Shown: positions 27,810 through 36,271 of the stretch, one piece after another | Position numbering within the stretch: the stretch's first letter is position 1 | How the letters are laid out: the number at the start of each line of letters is the position of its first letter | NCBI RefSeq assembly: GCF_001898115.1 | Contig: NZ_MKSQ01000016.1 | Location: 41,526 to 105,525, forward strand | Direction of reading: 5' to 3' | DNA: 64,000 bases | From: Allobosea sp. 67-29 | Lineage (GTDB): Bacteria > Pseudomonadota > Alphaproteobacteria > Rhizobiales > Beijerinckiaceae | The notes under the pieces: generated by a model | Seen by the model: only the letters and a program-made list of their open reading frames with translations | The model's database searches: none | What the model was told of the DNA's origin: nothing | Translations under genes and position numbers: made by a program

Positions 27810-27896
27810 GCCCAGGTGGCGGAATTGGTAGACGCACCAGCTTCAGGTGCTGGCGCCTGCAAGGGCGTGGAGGTTCGAGTCCTCTCCTGGGCACCA
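27810..27896 (+). tRNA. tRNA-Leu, anticodon CAG
   Basis: An 87-base class II tRNA. The acceptor stem GCCCAGG (27810-27816) pairs with CCTGGGC (27886-27892), followed by discriminator A and an encoded CCA (27894-27896). The D-arm contains GGAATTGGTAGAC. The anticodon loop TTCAGGT sits in a CCAGC/GCTGG stem, giving CAG, which reads CUG. A long variable arm follows, then the TTCGAGT T-loop. CUG is a heavily used leucine codon in this GC-rich DNA. Confidence 0.97.
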
Positions 27897-27935
27897 ACAT
27901 TTCTAAGATGTCGAGAGCCGAAAGGCTTTCGCCGC

Positions 27936-27974
27936 AAGTCCCGCACCGGCCAGTCCTGTGCGGGATTTTTGTTT
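27936..27974 (+). terminator. rho-independent terminator of tRNA-Leu
   Basis: The stem TCCCGCAC (27939-27946) and GTGCGGGA (27958-27965) has an 11-base loop and is followed by TTTTTGTTT. It lies 43 bases past the tRNA. The remaining bases up to 28123 show no other feature. Confidence 0.85.
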
Positions 27975-28123
27975 GCAGGCGGCCGCGGCCGCCGTCCCGC
28001 TTCCCTGCCCCGGGGCCCCGCTCGCCGGCGCGGCCCAACCGATGCGAGCAGTGGAGCGGCTCCGCCGGACCGGCGCCGCATAAGTCGCGACGGCCTTTCA
28101 GCAGGCGTTTACCCGAGCGCGAT

Positions 28124-28888
28124 ATGTCATCTGTCACGCATGATCGCGTTGGAGAGAGCGCCTTGGCACCCAGAGCAGCAGCCACCGACGGCGCGGGTGC
28201 CCCACGCCTGCGGCGCTTCCTGCAGGTAACGCTTGAGCTCGCACCCGATGTTCTCGTGCCGCGGCAGGAAACCGAACTGCTCGGACTGAGCGCGATCGCC
28301 CGGCTGCGGGACGGCCCGCCGGGCGCGACGGTGATCGACATGTGCTGCGGTTGCGGCAACCTTGCCCTGGCGATCGCGATGGCCGTTCCGTCGAGCCGGA
28401 TCTGGGCCGCGGACATGACAGACAGCACGGTGGCCCTGGCTCGCCGCAATGCCGAGCGCCTTGGCCTGCAGGACCGCGTCAGCGTGCGGCAGGGAGACCT
28501 GTTCGACGCGCTGGAGCACGACGGGTTGGCCGGCGCGACGGACATGATCGTCTGCAATCCACCCTACATCTCCTCAGCCCGCCTCGAAGGCGAGAGCGCG
28601 CATCTCCTCGCGGCGGAGCCACGCGCGGCGTTTGACGGGGGCCCGTACGGCATCTCGATCCATCAGCGCCTCGTCCGGGACGCGGCGGATTTTCTCAGGC
28701 CCGGCGGCTGGCTGCTGTTCGAGTTCGGGCAGGGACAGGACCGTCAGGTGGCGGCGCTCGTCGCCCGTGCCAAAGCCTATGAGCCGGTCAGCTTCGCCAC
28801 GGACGGGGCCGGCATCCCGCGCGTCGCCTGCGCACGCAGGCTCGGAAGCGCGGTCGCACCGGCACCCCCGGCAGCGAACGGGACATGA
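28124..28888 (+). CDS. PrmC/HemK-like SAM-dependent methyltransferase
   Basis: A 254-residue class I methyltransferase. It keeps the PrmC-type lead-in VLVPRQETE (about 44-52), the AdoMet motif VIDMCCGCGNLALAIA (70-85) and the catalytic NPPY (145-148). NPPY enzymes methylate a side-chain amide or amine nitrogen; PrmC modifies release-factor glutamine. The substrate here is uncertain, as the N-terminal helical domain is shorter than in true PrmC. I start it at 28124, since the upstream frame runs back into the tRNA. The stop overlaps the next gene's start (ATGA). Confidence 0.75.
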   Translation: MSSVTHDRVGESALAPRAAATDGAGAPRLRRFLQVTLELAPDVLVPRQETELLGLSAIARLRDGPPGATVIDMCCGCGNLALAIAMAVPSSRIWAADMTDSTVALARRNAERLGLQDRVSVRQGDLFDALEHDGLAGATDMIVCNPPYISSARLEGESAHLLAAEPRAAFDGGPYGISIHQRLVRDAADFLRPGGWLLFEFGQGQDRQVAALVARAKAYEPVSFATDGAGIPRVACARRLGSAVAPAPPAANGT

Positions 28889-30000
28889 GCCAGGTCCGCC
28901 CGCTCCGGTCCGCGGATATTCCAGCCGTCGCCGAACTGTTTCAACGCACGTTCAGGAAAGGCGACGCACCCGCGCCGCCGACACTCGAAGCCTATCTGCG
29001 CGAACTCTATCTCGACGCGCCTGTCTGCGACCCCGAGATCGCCTCCCTCGTCCATGTCGTGAGCGAGGGCGACATCTCCGGCTTCGTCGGCGTCAACGTG
29101 CTGCCGATGAGCCACGGCTCGCGCAAGCTGCGCGCCGCCATCTGCGGCTCGCTCATGGTCGACCCGCGCGCGAACGACCCGATGGCGGGAGCGCGGCTGC
29201 TCAGGACCTTCCTCTCCGGCCCGCAGGACATCTCGTTCAGCGAAACGGCGAACGCGCTCTCCACGCAGATGTGGACGAAACTGCGCGGCGCGGCCCTCCC
29301 GCAATACAGCCTGGACTGGCTGCGCGTGATTCGGCCCAGCGCCTTCATGCTCGACCTGGCCTCCCGCCGCCTGGGCGCAGCCGAGCTGCTCGCCCCGCTG
29401 GCGCGCGGGCTCGACGGCATCCTGCGCCGACGCATGCGCAGCGACGTGCTGTACTGGACCGGTGTTCCGGAGGCCAGCACCGGCAAGGGCGGGCTCATGG
29501 TCACCGAAATCGACCAGGCGGCTTTCGCGACCCTCATCGCTCCGCTGACGCGACAGTTCGCCCTGCAGCCGGAATGGAGCGGGCAGCAGCTCGCCTATCT
29601 GCTGGCAGAAGCCTCGCGGAAGCCCGATTACGGCGAGACCGTATTCGCTTCGGCCTGTGCCGCCAGCGGGGCACCGGTGGGCGCCTTCCTCTACCACGTG
29701 CGCCCCGGCCGTATCGCGCGCGTCCTGCAGGTCCTTGCGCTGCCCGGCCAGGCGGGACCCGTGCTCGATGCCCTTATCGGCCACGCGACGCAGCGCGGGG
29801 CGGCCGGCCTGCGCGGACGGACACAGCCTGCCCTGCTGGCGGCGATGCTCGGCCGGCGCATCGCCTTCACGCAACCCGCCGCGACGGTGGTGCATTCCCG
29901 CGACGAGGCATTGATGAATGCGCTTCTGAACGGAGCCGGCTTCTTCAACGGATTGGCCGGCGAGCACTGGAATCGCCTGGCCGGATGGCCGTTCGACTAG
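28885..30000 (+). CDS. GNAT-like acyltransferase homologue
   Basis: A 371-residue protein whose N-terminal part (about 1-150) reads as a GNAT acetyltransferase fold: VRPLRSADIPAVAELFQRTF opens it and SGFVGVNVLPM is the central strand. The C-terminal part (about 210-350) may be a second, degenerate GNAT-like unit. The substrate is unknown. Its ATG overlaps the TGA of the methyltransferase by four bases, so the two are translationally coupled. It converges on the nadE-like gene, 27 bases apart, and may serve the same pathway. Confidence 0.55.
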   Translation: MSQVRPLRSADIPAVAELFQRTFRKGDAPAPPTLEAYLRELYLDAPVCDPEIASLVHVVSEGDISGFVGVNVLPMSHGSRKLRAAICGSLMVDPRANDPMAGARLLRTFLSGPQDISFSETANALSTQMWTKLRGAALPQYSLDWLRVIRPSAFMLDLASRRLGAAELLAPLARGLDGILRRRMRSDVLYWTGVPEASTGKGGLMVTEIDQAAFATLIAPLTRQFALQPEWSGQQLAYLLAEASRKPDYGETVFASACAASGAPVGAFLYHVRPGRIARVLQVLALPGQAGPVLDALIGHATQRGAAGLRGRTQPALLAAMLGRRIAFTQPAATVVHSRDEALMNALLNGAGFFNGLAGEHWNRLAGWPFD

Positions 30001-30027
30001 GCGCCCATCGCATCCCCTCCCCGCAGC

Positions 30028-31032
30028 TCAGGCGAGTTCCGGGACCGGATCGACCAGTTGCGGCCCGAGGTGCAGGTAGCGCGTCGCGCGGCGCTTGGCG
30101 GCGATATCGGCCCAGACCCGTTCCACCTCGACCGCCGTCAGCCCGGCGGCGGCAGCGACCTCGGCGGCCGGGACACCGTTGTTGAGGCCGAACAGGCACA
30201 GATCCATGCGGTGATAGGGCAGGGAGAAGTAGAACTCTTCCTGGGTCTGTTCGAGCGAATAGGTGTCGGTCGTGGGTGGCCTGCGACGGATCTCCTCGGG
30301 GATGCCGAGATGGGCGGCCAGCGCATAGACCTGGCTCTTGTAGAGATGCGCGATCGGCTTGACGTCGGCAGCGCCGTCGCCGTTCTTCACGAAGAAGCCT
30401 TGATCGTATTCGAGCCGGTTCGGTGTGCCGAGCACGGCGAAGTTCAGCCGATCGGCGTGGTAGTATTCGATCTGCTTGCGCGTGCGCTGCTTCATGCTGG
30501 TGGCCGCGACGATGCCGAGATAGACGGCCGGCGGCATGCGCAGCCTGGTCTGCCGGCCCTGCGGGTCCCGCACCACCAGCGACGAGATGCTGTAGCCGTC
30601 CCCGACGAGCGCATTGGCGATGACGATCTTCGAGGCCCAGCCCGGCCCATAGTCGGGCACAAGCTCGCGGATGAAGGCGTCGCGCCGCTCGTAGCAGCCC
30701 ATGGCATGCAGCGTGGGCGCAATATCCTCGACGATCGCCTCGACGCTGAAGGTCTCCGCCACCAGCCGGCCGAGCCTCAGGCTCTCCGGATCGGAATCGC
30801 TTTCGGGCATGAGCAGGCAGAAGACGTTCTTCGCGCCGACCGCGCGAACGGCGAGCGCGGCGCAGACGCTGGAATCGATGCCGCCGGACAGACCGAGCAC
30901 AAGGCCGCGCTTGCGCATGCCGCGGAGCTGCTCGCGCAGCCCGGCCACGATGCGGCCGGCTTCCGCGGCATCGTCGAGCATCAGCGCGGCGGCCGAGAAG
31001 GGGAGACGTGCCGGGGCGCAGGCGGCGGTCAT
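30028..31032 (-). CDS. NAD synthase (NadE) family ATP-pyrophosphatase
   Basis: A 334-residue N-type ATP-pyrophosphatase with the P-loop SGGIDSS (49-55) and the NadE-type body, including YHADRLNFAVLGTPNRLEYDQGFFVKNGDG. It has no glutaminase domain, so it would use free ammonia. True NadE amidates deamido-NAD. Here the gene is the last of an asnB-ACP-ligase operon and overlaps the ligase by four bases (ATGA), so a specialised amide-forming role is also possible. The C-terminal extension of about 60 residues is longer than in E. coli NadE. Confidence 0.8.
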   Translation of the reverse strand: MTAACAPARLPFSAAALMLDDAAEAGRIVAGLREQLRGMRKRGLVLGLSGGIDSSVCAALAVRAVGAKNVFCLLMPESDSDPESLRLGRLVAETFSVEAIVEDIAPTLHAMGCYERRDAFIRELVPDYGPGWASKIVIANALVGDGYSISSLVVRDPQGRQTRLRMPPAVYLGIVAATSMKQRTRKQIEYYHADRLNFAVLGTPNRLEYDQGFFVKNGDGAADVKPIAHLYKSQVYALAAHLGIPEEIRRRPPTTDTYSLEQTQEEFYFSLPYHRMDLCLFGLNNGVPAAEVAAAAGLTAVEVERVWADIAAKRRATRYLHLGPQLVDPVPELA

Positions 31033-32573
31033 CGCGCCGCTCCCAGCACCTCGGCCGCCAGACGCCGGCTGACCTTGCCGGTCTCCGTCTTCGGCAGCTC
31101 GTTGTGAAAGGCGATCAGCTTCGGCACCATGAAATCCTCGAGATGCATGGCGCAGTGGCGGACGATATCCCGCTCGCTCAGGGCTTCGTCCGAACGGACA
31201 ACCAGCGCAGCGATGGCGTGGCCGAGGATCGGATCCGGCATGCCGGTCACCACGGCCTCGGCGATGCCGGGATGGGCGTGCAGCACCGCCTCCACCTCCT
31301 TGGGCGCGACCTTCTCGCCGCGCGTCTTGATGATGTCGTCCTTACGGCCGACGAAATAGAGAAAGCCCTCCTCATCGGTGCGGAAGAGATCGCCCGTGTG
31401 CAGCTGCCTCCCCCAGGGAGGGGGGCCCGGGCGCAGCATCTGCCGGGTCGCCGCCTCATTGCGCCAGTAGCCCTGCATGACGTGAGGGCCGCGGATCACC
31501 AGCTCTCCCGCCACGCCGGGCGGCACGCGGTTGCCCGCGTCGTCGAGGACCAGGGCCTCGGTCGCCGGGATCGCGATGCCGACGGAGCCAGGCCGGCGGT
31601 CGAGCTCTTCCGGCGGCAGGTAGGTGCAGCGCTTGCATTCGGTCAGACCGTACATGGAATAGAGCCGGACGCCCGGAAAGAGCTCGCGCAGGCGGGCGAT
31701 GTGGACCGGTGGCAGGGCCGCAGCGGTGTTCGAGACATAGCGCAGGCTCGGTAGGAAACCCGGCGCGAGATCGCGCATCTGGAGGATCAGCGCCGCCATC
31801 GTCGGCACCAGCGGAAAGCCGGTGACCTGCTCGGCGCGGATGCGCTCGAAGATCGCCTGCGGAAAGGCGAAGGATTTTTCGAGGACGAGGGTCGCCCCGA
31901 GCCTGACCGCCATGAGCAGCTGATACAAGCCGTAGTCGAAGGCCAGCGGCAGGACATTGAGGATGACGTCGTCGGCGGAGTTGCGCAGATAGCTTGTGAT
32001 GGACTCGGCGGCGGCATCGACATTGCGATGCGTCATCATCACGCCCTTGGGACGCCCGGTCGATCCCGAGGTGTAGATCAGCATGGCGAGATCGGTGTCA
32101 GCCCCGCCGTGGCCGACGGGCACTGGCGCCGTGGCCAGGCAATCCTCGAAGGAGGCGGCGTCCTGCGGCACGAGGCCCGATGGCGCAGGTGTCGAGGCGA
32201 TGAAGAGAGGCCGGCTCGACAGCGACCTGGCCCGGCTGACGACGGGCATCAGCTTCGCCTGGGTCAGGATCGCCGCCGGCTCGCAATCCCCGATGAGATA
32301 GGCGAGCTTGTCGGCCTTGGTCGAGGCATTGATCGGGCTGAAGACGGCGCCGGCCTTGAGCACGGCGAAGATCGAGACCGCCGCTTCCCAGCAGTTGTCC
32401 ATGAAGACGAGGACGCGGTCGCCGCGCCCTACGCCGTTCGCCGCGAGAGCGGCGGCCAGCCGGCTCGCCAGATCATCCAGCTCGTCGTAGCGCAGCCGCA
32501 CCCGCTCGGTCACCAGCGCGGTTTTCGTGGGCCGCGCGGCTCCGTTCGCGATCAGGAATTCCTCGACCCGCAT
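31029..32573 (-). CDS. AMP-forming acyl/aryl/aminoacyl ligase
   Basis: A 514-residue adenylating enzyme of the ANL superfamily. The ATP loop YTSGSTGRPKG is at 167-177, the YGLTEC motif near 305, TGDLFRTDEEG and the hinge GRKDDIIKTRGEKV follow, and the catalytic Lys500 is in KTETGKVSRR. Because an acyl carrier protein gene lies just upstream, it probably loads that carrier. It resembles, from memory, ligases associated with exosortase/EPS loci, but no such locus is in the window. The substrate is unknown. Confidence 0.85.
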   Translation of the reverse strand: MRVEEFLIANGAARPTKTALVTERVRLRYDELDDLASRLAAALAANGVGRGDRVLVFMDNCWEAAVSIFAVLKAGAVFSPINASTKADKLAYLIGDCEPAAILTQAKLMPVVSRARSLSSRPLFIASTPAPSGLVPQDAASFEDCLATAPVPVGHGGADTDLAMLIYTSGSTGRPKGVMMTHRNVDAAAESITSYLRNSADDVILNVLPLAFDYGLYQLLMAVRLGATLVLEKSFAFPQAIFERIRAEQVTGFPLVPTMAALILQMRDLAPGFLPSLRYVSNTAAALPPVHIARLRELFPGVRLYSMYGLTECKRCTYLPPEELDRRPGSVGIAIPATEALVLDDAGNRVPPGVAGELVIRGPHVMQGYWRNEAATRQMLRPGPPPWGRQLHTGDLFRTDEEGFLYFVGRKDDIIKTRGEKVAPKEVEAVLHAHPGIAEAVVTGMPDPILGHAIAALVVRSDEALSERDIVRHCAMHLEDFMVPKLIAFHNELPKTETGKVSRRLAAEVLGAAR

Positions 32574-32597
32574 CTCTCGTGACCTGCCTGGCTGACG

Positions 32598-32864
32598 TCA
32601 GGCTGCCGCGAGAGCGGCGGACCTCGACGCAATGAAAGCCGTGATACGCGCGACCGAGTCGAGATTGGCCGGCACGATGTCGGCATCCGCGACGGCGATC
32701 CCGTAGCGATCCTCGATGAAGGCCACGAGTTCCAGGACGCCGGTCGAATCGACGATGCCGTTCTCGATGAGCGAATCCATCCCGGCAATCGCCTGGGTGG
32801 TGTCGCCGAACAGGAAATTCTCGATGATGAAGGCCTCTACGGCCTCCTGGATCGCGTCGGTCAT
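32598..32864 (-). CDS. acyl carrier protein
   Basis: An 88-residue carrier with the 4'-phosphopantetheine attachment site at Ser40 in GIVDSTGVLELVAF (DST in place of the usual DSL). The helices around it are typical of discrete ACPs in small pathways rather than of AcpP. The start at 32864 follows GAGGGAG about 9 bases upstream. It lies 24 bases before the AMP ligase and 25 bases after asnB in transcription order, so the operon is tightly packed. Confidence 0.88.
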   Translation of the reverse strand: MTDAIQEAVEAFIIENFLFGDTTQAIAGMDSLIENGIVDSTGVLELVAFIEDRYGIAVADADIVPANLDSVARITAFIASRSAALAAA

Positions 32865-32889
32865 GTGACTTACTCCCTCTCGAATGATG

Positions 32890-34827
32890 TCAGGCCGCCC
32901 TGGCGCGACTGGCACCCGCACCGGTGAAGGTCGCCAGCCAGAGCTGCGTCGACAGGATGCCGACGAAGGCTGCATTGTCCCGGAAGCCGGAGGCGGGCTG
33001 GCGCCGGCACTTCTCGTGCAGCTTCGCCACCGCCTTGGGATTGAACAGGCCTCCGGCCGCGATCTCGCCCTCGTCCAGCATGTCCGCGACATAGCCCGCT
33101 CGCCCCGCCCCTACGAAGCACCGGCTGTCCGGTGCGCGATAGGGCTGCTTGGGCCGCCGGCCGATGACGGGGGGCAGCAAGTCCTTACTAGCCTCGCGGA
33201 GAATGTGCTTTTCCACGAGGCCCTTGAGCTTCATGCCCGGAGGGATGCCGGCCGCGAACTCGACCAGGCGATGGTCCAGGAAGGGGAAGCGCCCCTCGAT
33301 GCCATGGGCCATGGCCATGCGATCGCCCTGGCTCGACAGGATATAGCCGGGCAGCAGGAAGCGCGCCTCGAGATATTGTGCCTGGTGCAGGGGGTGCCAG
33401 CGGCGGAAGGCTGGAGGCAGCCGCGCGATCAGTTCCTCGGCCGCGTCATAGCCCGACAGTGTCGTGCGCAAATCGCCGGAGAAGAACAGCTTTGCCGCCG
33501 CGGTGCCATCAAGGCGGGAGCGATGCGAGAACAGCGGATCGTCCAGTTGGGAACCGCCGGCCCCGAAGAAGGAAGCGAGATATTCGGCGGATTGCTGCCG
33601 CAGGCCCGGCAGATAGGGATAGAGCCGGCGGAACAGATGCGGCCGGATGCGGGAGCCGGCCTGCCTGGCGCAGAAGCGGCGAACCTTCGCCTCCTTGAAG
33701 ATGTCGTAGCCGGCAAAGACTTCGTCGGCCCCTTCGCCGGTCAGGACGACCTTCAGCCCCGCGTCGCGCACGAGGGCCGAGAGCTTGTAGAGCGGCGCCG
33801 GAGCTGTGCGCAGGACCGGCTGCTCCGTGAAGCGGACAACGTCGGGAAAGACGGCGGCGATGTCGCCCTCGCCACAGGCGACAGCGTGATGCTCCGTGCC
33901 AAGCGCCTGGGCCATCTCGCGCTGGTAGCCGCTCTCGTCATGCTCGGCGCTGTCGAAGGTCACCGAAAAGGTCTTCAGCCTGCCCGGCGCCATGCCTGCC
34001 GCCAATGCCGAAGCGATCGAGGAATCGAGCCCCCCCGAAAGATAGGCGCCGACTGGCACGTCCGCACGCATGCGGATGCGGGTCGCATCCCCCAGCAGGG
34101 CGCGCAGTTCCTCGGCGACGGCGCGCTCATCGCGATGCCGGGGCGGTGCATCGGCATCGGGGTAATCGAGGCTCCAGTAGGGCCGGGTCGAAACGCGGCC
34201 TTCCTCGACGATCATTAGGCTCGCCGGCTCGAGTTCGCAGATGCCGCGGAAGGCCGTGCGCGGTGCGATCGGGGCCCAGAGCGTGAAGATCTGGTCGAGC
34301 GCGATCGGATCGAGCTCGGCCACCACGCCCGGAACCTGCAGCAGCGCCTTGACCTCGGAGGCGAAATAAAGCTGCTCGCCCTGCCGCAGGTAGAAGAGGG
34401 GCCGGACGCCCATGCGGTCCCGCGCCAGAACCATGCGGCGACGCCGGCCATCCCAGAGCGCGAAGGCAAAATCGCCGTTCAGCGCGGAGACGCAGTCCTC
34501 GCCCATCTCTTCATAGAGATGCAGGATCACCTCGGTGTCGCTGCCGGTCCGGAAACGGCGCCCCTTCGCGCGAAGCCGCTCGCGCAGCTCGACATAGTTG
34601 AAGATCTCGCCGTTGAACGCGACCGTCAGATCGCCCGTCGCGTCCGACATCGGCTGCTGCCCGTCCCCGAGGCCGACGATCGCGAGCCGCGCATGGCCGA
34701 GGCCGGCCTTATCGGTCGTGAAGATGCCCTGCTCGTCAGGACCGCGATGCGCAATGGCGGCGGTCATCCTGTCGAGAAGACCCTTCCCATCCCGGACTGT
34801 GCCGAAATAGCCGCCAAAACCGCACAT
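32890..34827 (-). CDS. asparagine synthase-like glutamine amidotransferase (AsnB family)
   Basis: A 645-residue protein. Cys2 is the N-terminal nucleophile of the glutaminase domain (about 1-210, with FNGEIFNY near 71-78). The synthetase domain carries the ATP loop SGGLDSS (264-270) and LTGEGADEVFAGYD. AsnB relatives make asparagine or amidate other carboxylates, including sugars and pathway intermediates. The context (ACP, AMP ligase, NadE-like gene) argues for a special substrate. It is first in the operon; the 255 bases upstream to the divergent lipoprotein include an AT-rich stretch near 34895-34930 that may hold the promoter. Confidence 0.88.
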   Translation of the reverse strand: MCGFGGYFGTVRDGKGLLDRMTAAIAHRGPDEQGIFTTDKAGLGHARLAIVGLGDGQQPMSDATGDLTVAFNGEIFNYVELRERLRAKGRRFRTGSDTEVILHLYEEMGEDCVSALNGDFAFALWDGRRRRMVLARDRMGVRPLFYLRQGEQLYFASEVKALLQVPGVVAELDPIALDQIFTLWAPIAPRTAFRGICELEPASLMIVEEGRVSTRPYWSLDYPDADAPPRHRDERAVAEELRALLGDATRIRMRADVPVGAYLSGGLDSSIASALAAGMAPGRLKTFSVTFDSAEHDESGYQREMAQALGTEHHAVACGEGDIAAVFPDVVRFTEQPVLRTAPAPLYKLSALVRDAGLKVVLTGEGADEVFAGYDIFKEAKVRRFCARQAGSRIRPHLFRRLYPYLPGLRQQSAEYLASFFGAGGSQLDDPLFSHRSRLDGTAAAKLFFSGDLRTTLSGYDAAEELIARLPPAFRRWHPLHQAQYLEARFLLPGYILSSQGDRMAMAHGIEGRFPFLDHRLVEFAAGIPPGMKLKGLVEKHILREASKDLLPPVIGRRPKQPYRAPDSRCFVGAGRAGYVADMLDEGEIAAGGLFNPKAVAKLHEKCRRQPASGFRDNAAFVGILSTQLWLATFTGAGASRARAA

Positions 34828-35082
34828 GCCGAGGTGTTTCCGACTCCATCAACGTCGCGCGGACTATAGCCAGCAGGAAGCGAACAATCGCCGAATTTCC
34901 GTGACTATTCATGAGGATGGTAAATTTTGAGGGGCGTTGCGACAGACGATCCGCGCGGCGGCGCATTTGCCGCTTCGCCACGGGCGCGTCTAGACTTCCG
35001 GCTTCCGAAGCGAGCGGGAGACCCCCTGCGAGGCGGCCTTCCGCCCGTCGCGAAGCCCAACCGACCCGACTGGAGTGCTCTG

Positions 35083-35292
35083 ATGAAATGGATGTCCGTC
35101 GCTGTAGCCCTTTTGCTTCTCGGATGCAGCAGCGCACCGCAATCTCATCATGCCGGCGCGGATCTGACCGTGGGAATAGCCCATTGCTCGAAGTTCAAAT
35201 GGGGCACCTCGCAGATGGCGGAATGTCTTGATCGCGCGGCCGAAAGCCAGGCCGCGACCGCCTCCGCGCTGCAGGCGGGCGCCAACGGCTGA
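35083..35292 (+). CDS. small lipoprotein, unknown function
   Basis: A 69-residue product with a signal peptide and lipobox LLGC (MKWMSVAVALLLLGCSS). The mature part has two further cysteines in IAHCSKF and AECLDRA and an Ala-rich end. No family is recognised. The ATG at 35083 has GGAG 8 bases upstream. The frame is open back to 34927, but that part is Arg/Pro-rich and unlike the family of a start. A CGGGGCG/CGCCCCG hairpin (35301-35323) follows the stop. Confidence 0.6.
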   Translation: MKWMSVAVALLLLGCSSAPQSHHAGADLTVGIAHCSKFKWGTSQMAECLDRAAESQAATASALQAGANG

Positions 35293-35440
35293 CCGCAAGG
35301 CGGGGCGCGGCGGACCCGCCCCGTGAAAACGCCCGAAGCGAGGGTGCATTGCCATCCGATCGGCACCTGCTCTAGGCAATCCGCTTCCGGCCGGCGCAGC
35401 GTCATCGCGCGCCGGCCCGTCTCGCCGGGAGGCAACGCCG

Positions 35441-36145
35441 ATGGACGACACAGCCAGCCGTCTGCCGACGGACCGCAAGCGCGGCTCGGGCGTCAAGCTC
35501 GTCTACGAGATGTTGCGGGCCGAGATCCTGTCGCTGGCGCTCTCGCCGGGCAGCCCGATCGACGAGGTCCAGCTCGCCGAGCGCTTCGGCATGTCGCGCA
35601 CGCCGATCCGCGAGGCGCTGGTGCGGCTCGCCAGCGAGGGGCTGGTCGAGACGCTGCCCAACCGATCGACGCTGGTCGCCAATATCGACGTGCTGAACCT
35701 CAATCCGTTCTTCGACGCGATCACCCTGATGTATCGCGTCACCACGCGGCTTGCGGCCCAGCATCATCGACCGGAGGACCTGGAGGTGATTCGCGCGCGG
35801 CAGGCCGAATTCGCCGCGGCGGTCCGGGCCCAGGACGCGCTGGCGATGATCGCGACCAACCGGCAGTTCCATGCGGCCATCGCCGAAGCCGGCCGCAACC
35901 CGTATTATTGCGGCCTGTTCGTGCGCCTGCTCGACGATGGGCGGCGGCTTCTGCGGCTGTACTACCAGTCCTTCGACGACCGCCTGCCGGAAGAATATGT
36001 CCACGAGCACGAGGAGATGATCGACGCCATCGCCAGTGGCGACGTCGCACGTGCAGATGCGCTCGCACGCGCCCATGCGGATCAGATCGTCCGACAGATC
36101 CAACGCCTCGTGGCGGCCGACAACCGCCAGGACATCCCGCTCTAG
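35441..36145 (+). CDS. GntR-family (FCD) transcriptional regulator
   Basis: A 234-residue regulator. The N-terminal winged helix (about 18-80) contains RFGMSRTPIREALVRLASEG, the GntR recognition signature. The C-terminal FCD domain (about 90-220) has FHAAIAEAGRNPYY and HEHEEMIDAIASGD, which supply His/Asp residues that bind metal or an organic acid. It lies just upstream of hydroxyproline catabolic genes on the same strand and is probably their repressor. Palindromes at 36194-36220, after its stop, are likely sites. Confidence 0.9.
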   Translation: MDDTASRLPTDRKRGSGVKLVYEMLRAEILSLALSPGSPIDEVQLAERFGMSRTPIREALVRLASEGLVETLPNRSTLVANIDVLNLNPFFDAITLMYRVTTRLAAQHHRPEDLEVIRARQAEFAAAVRAQDALAMIATNRQFHAAIAEAGRNPYYCGLFVRLLDDGRRLLRLYYQSFDDRLPEEYVHEHEEMIDAIASGDVARADALARAHADQIVRQIQRLVAADNRQDIPL

Positions 36146-36193
36146 ACCGGCGCGGCGGCACGTCTCCAGAGAGATCGAGAACGCGCTGGATTT

Positions 36194-36220
36194 ATGTCGA
36201 CATCATGCATACGATTATCG
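36194..36220. promoter_or_regulatory. palindromic operator candidates before the hydroxyproline genes
   Basis: ATGTCGACAT (36194-36203) is a perfect 10-bp palindrome and CGATTATCG (36212-36220) a perfect 9-bp one. Both are in an unusually AT-rich stretch 52-78 bases upstream of the deaminase start, in the 126-base gap after gntR. The position fits operators for the FCD-type GntR protein next door. Confidence 0.5.
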
Positions 36221-36271
36221 GCATCCGGACATCAGGCCGGTTCGGCTCCAGACCCGTTCAGAGATGCCCCC

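Noticed and set aside
27579..28229. Open frame of 216 codons covering the tRNA region
   Set aside because: It reads through tRNA-Leu and its terminator and has no ribosome site or family match.
29945..30199. Short minus-strand frame overlapping the end of nadE
   Set aside because: Arg/Gly/Pro-rich, no ribosome site, and out of frame with both real neighbouring genes.
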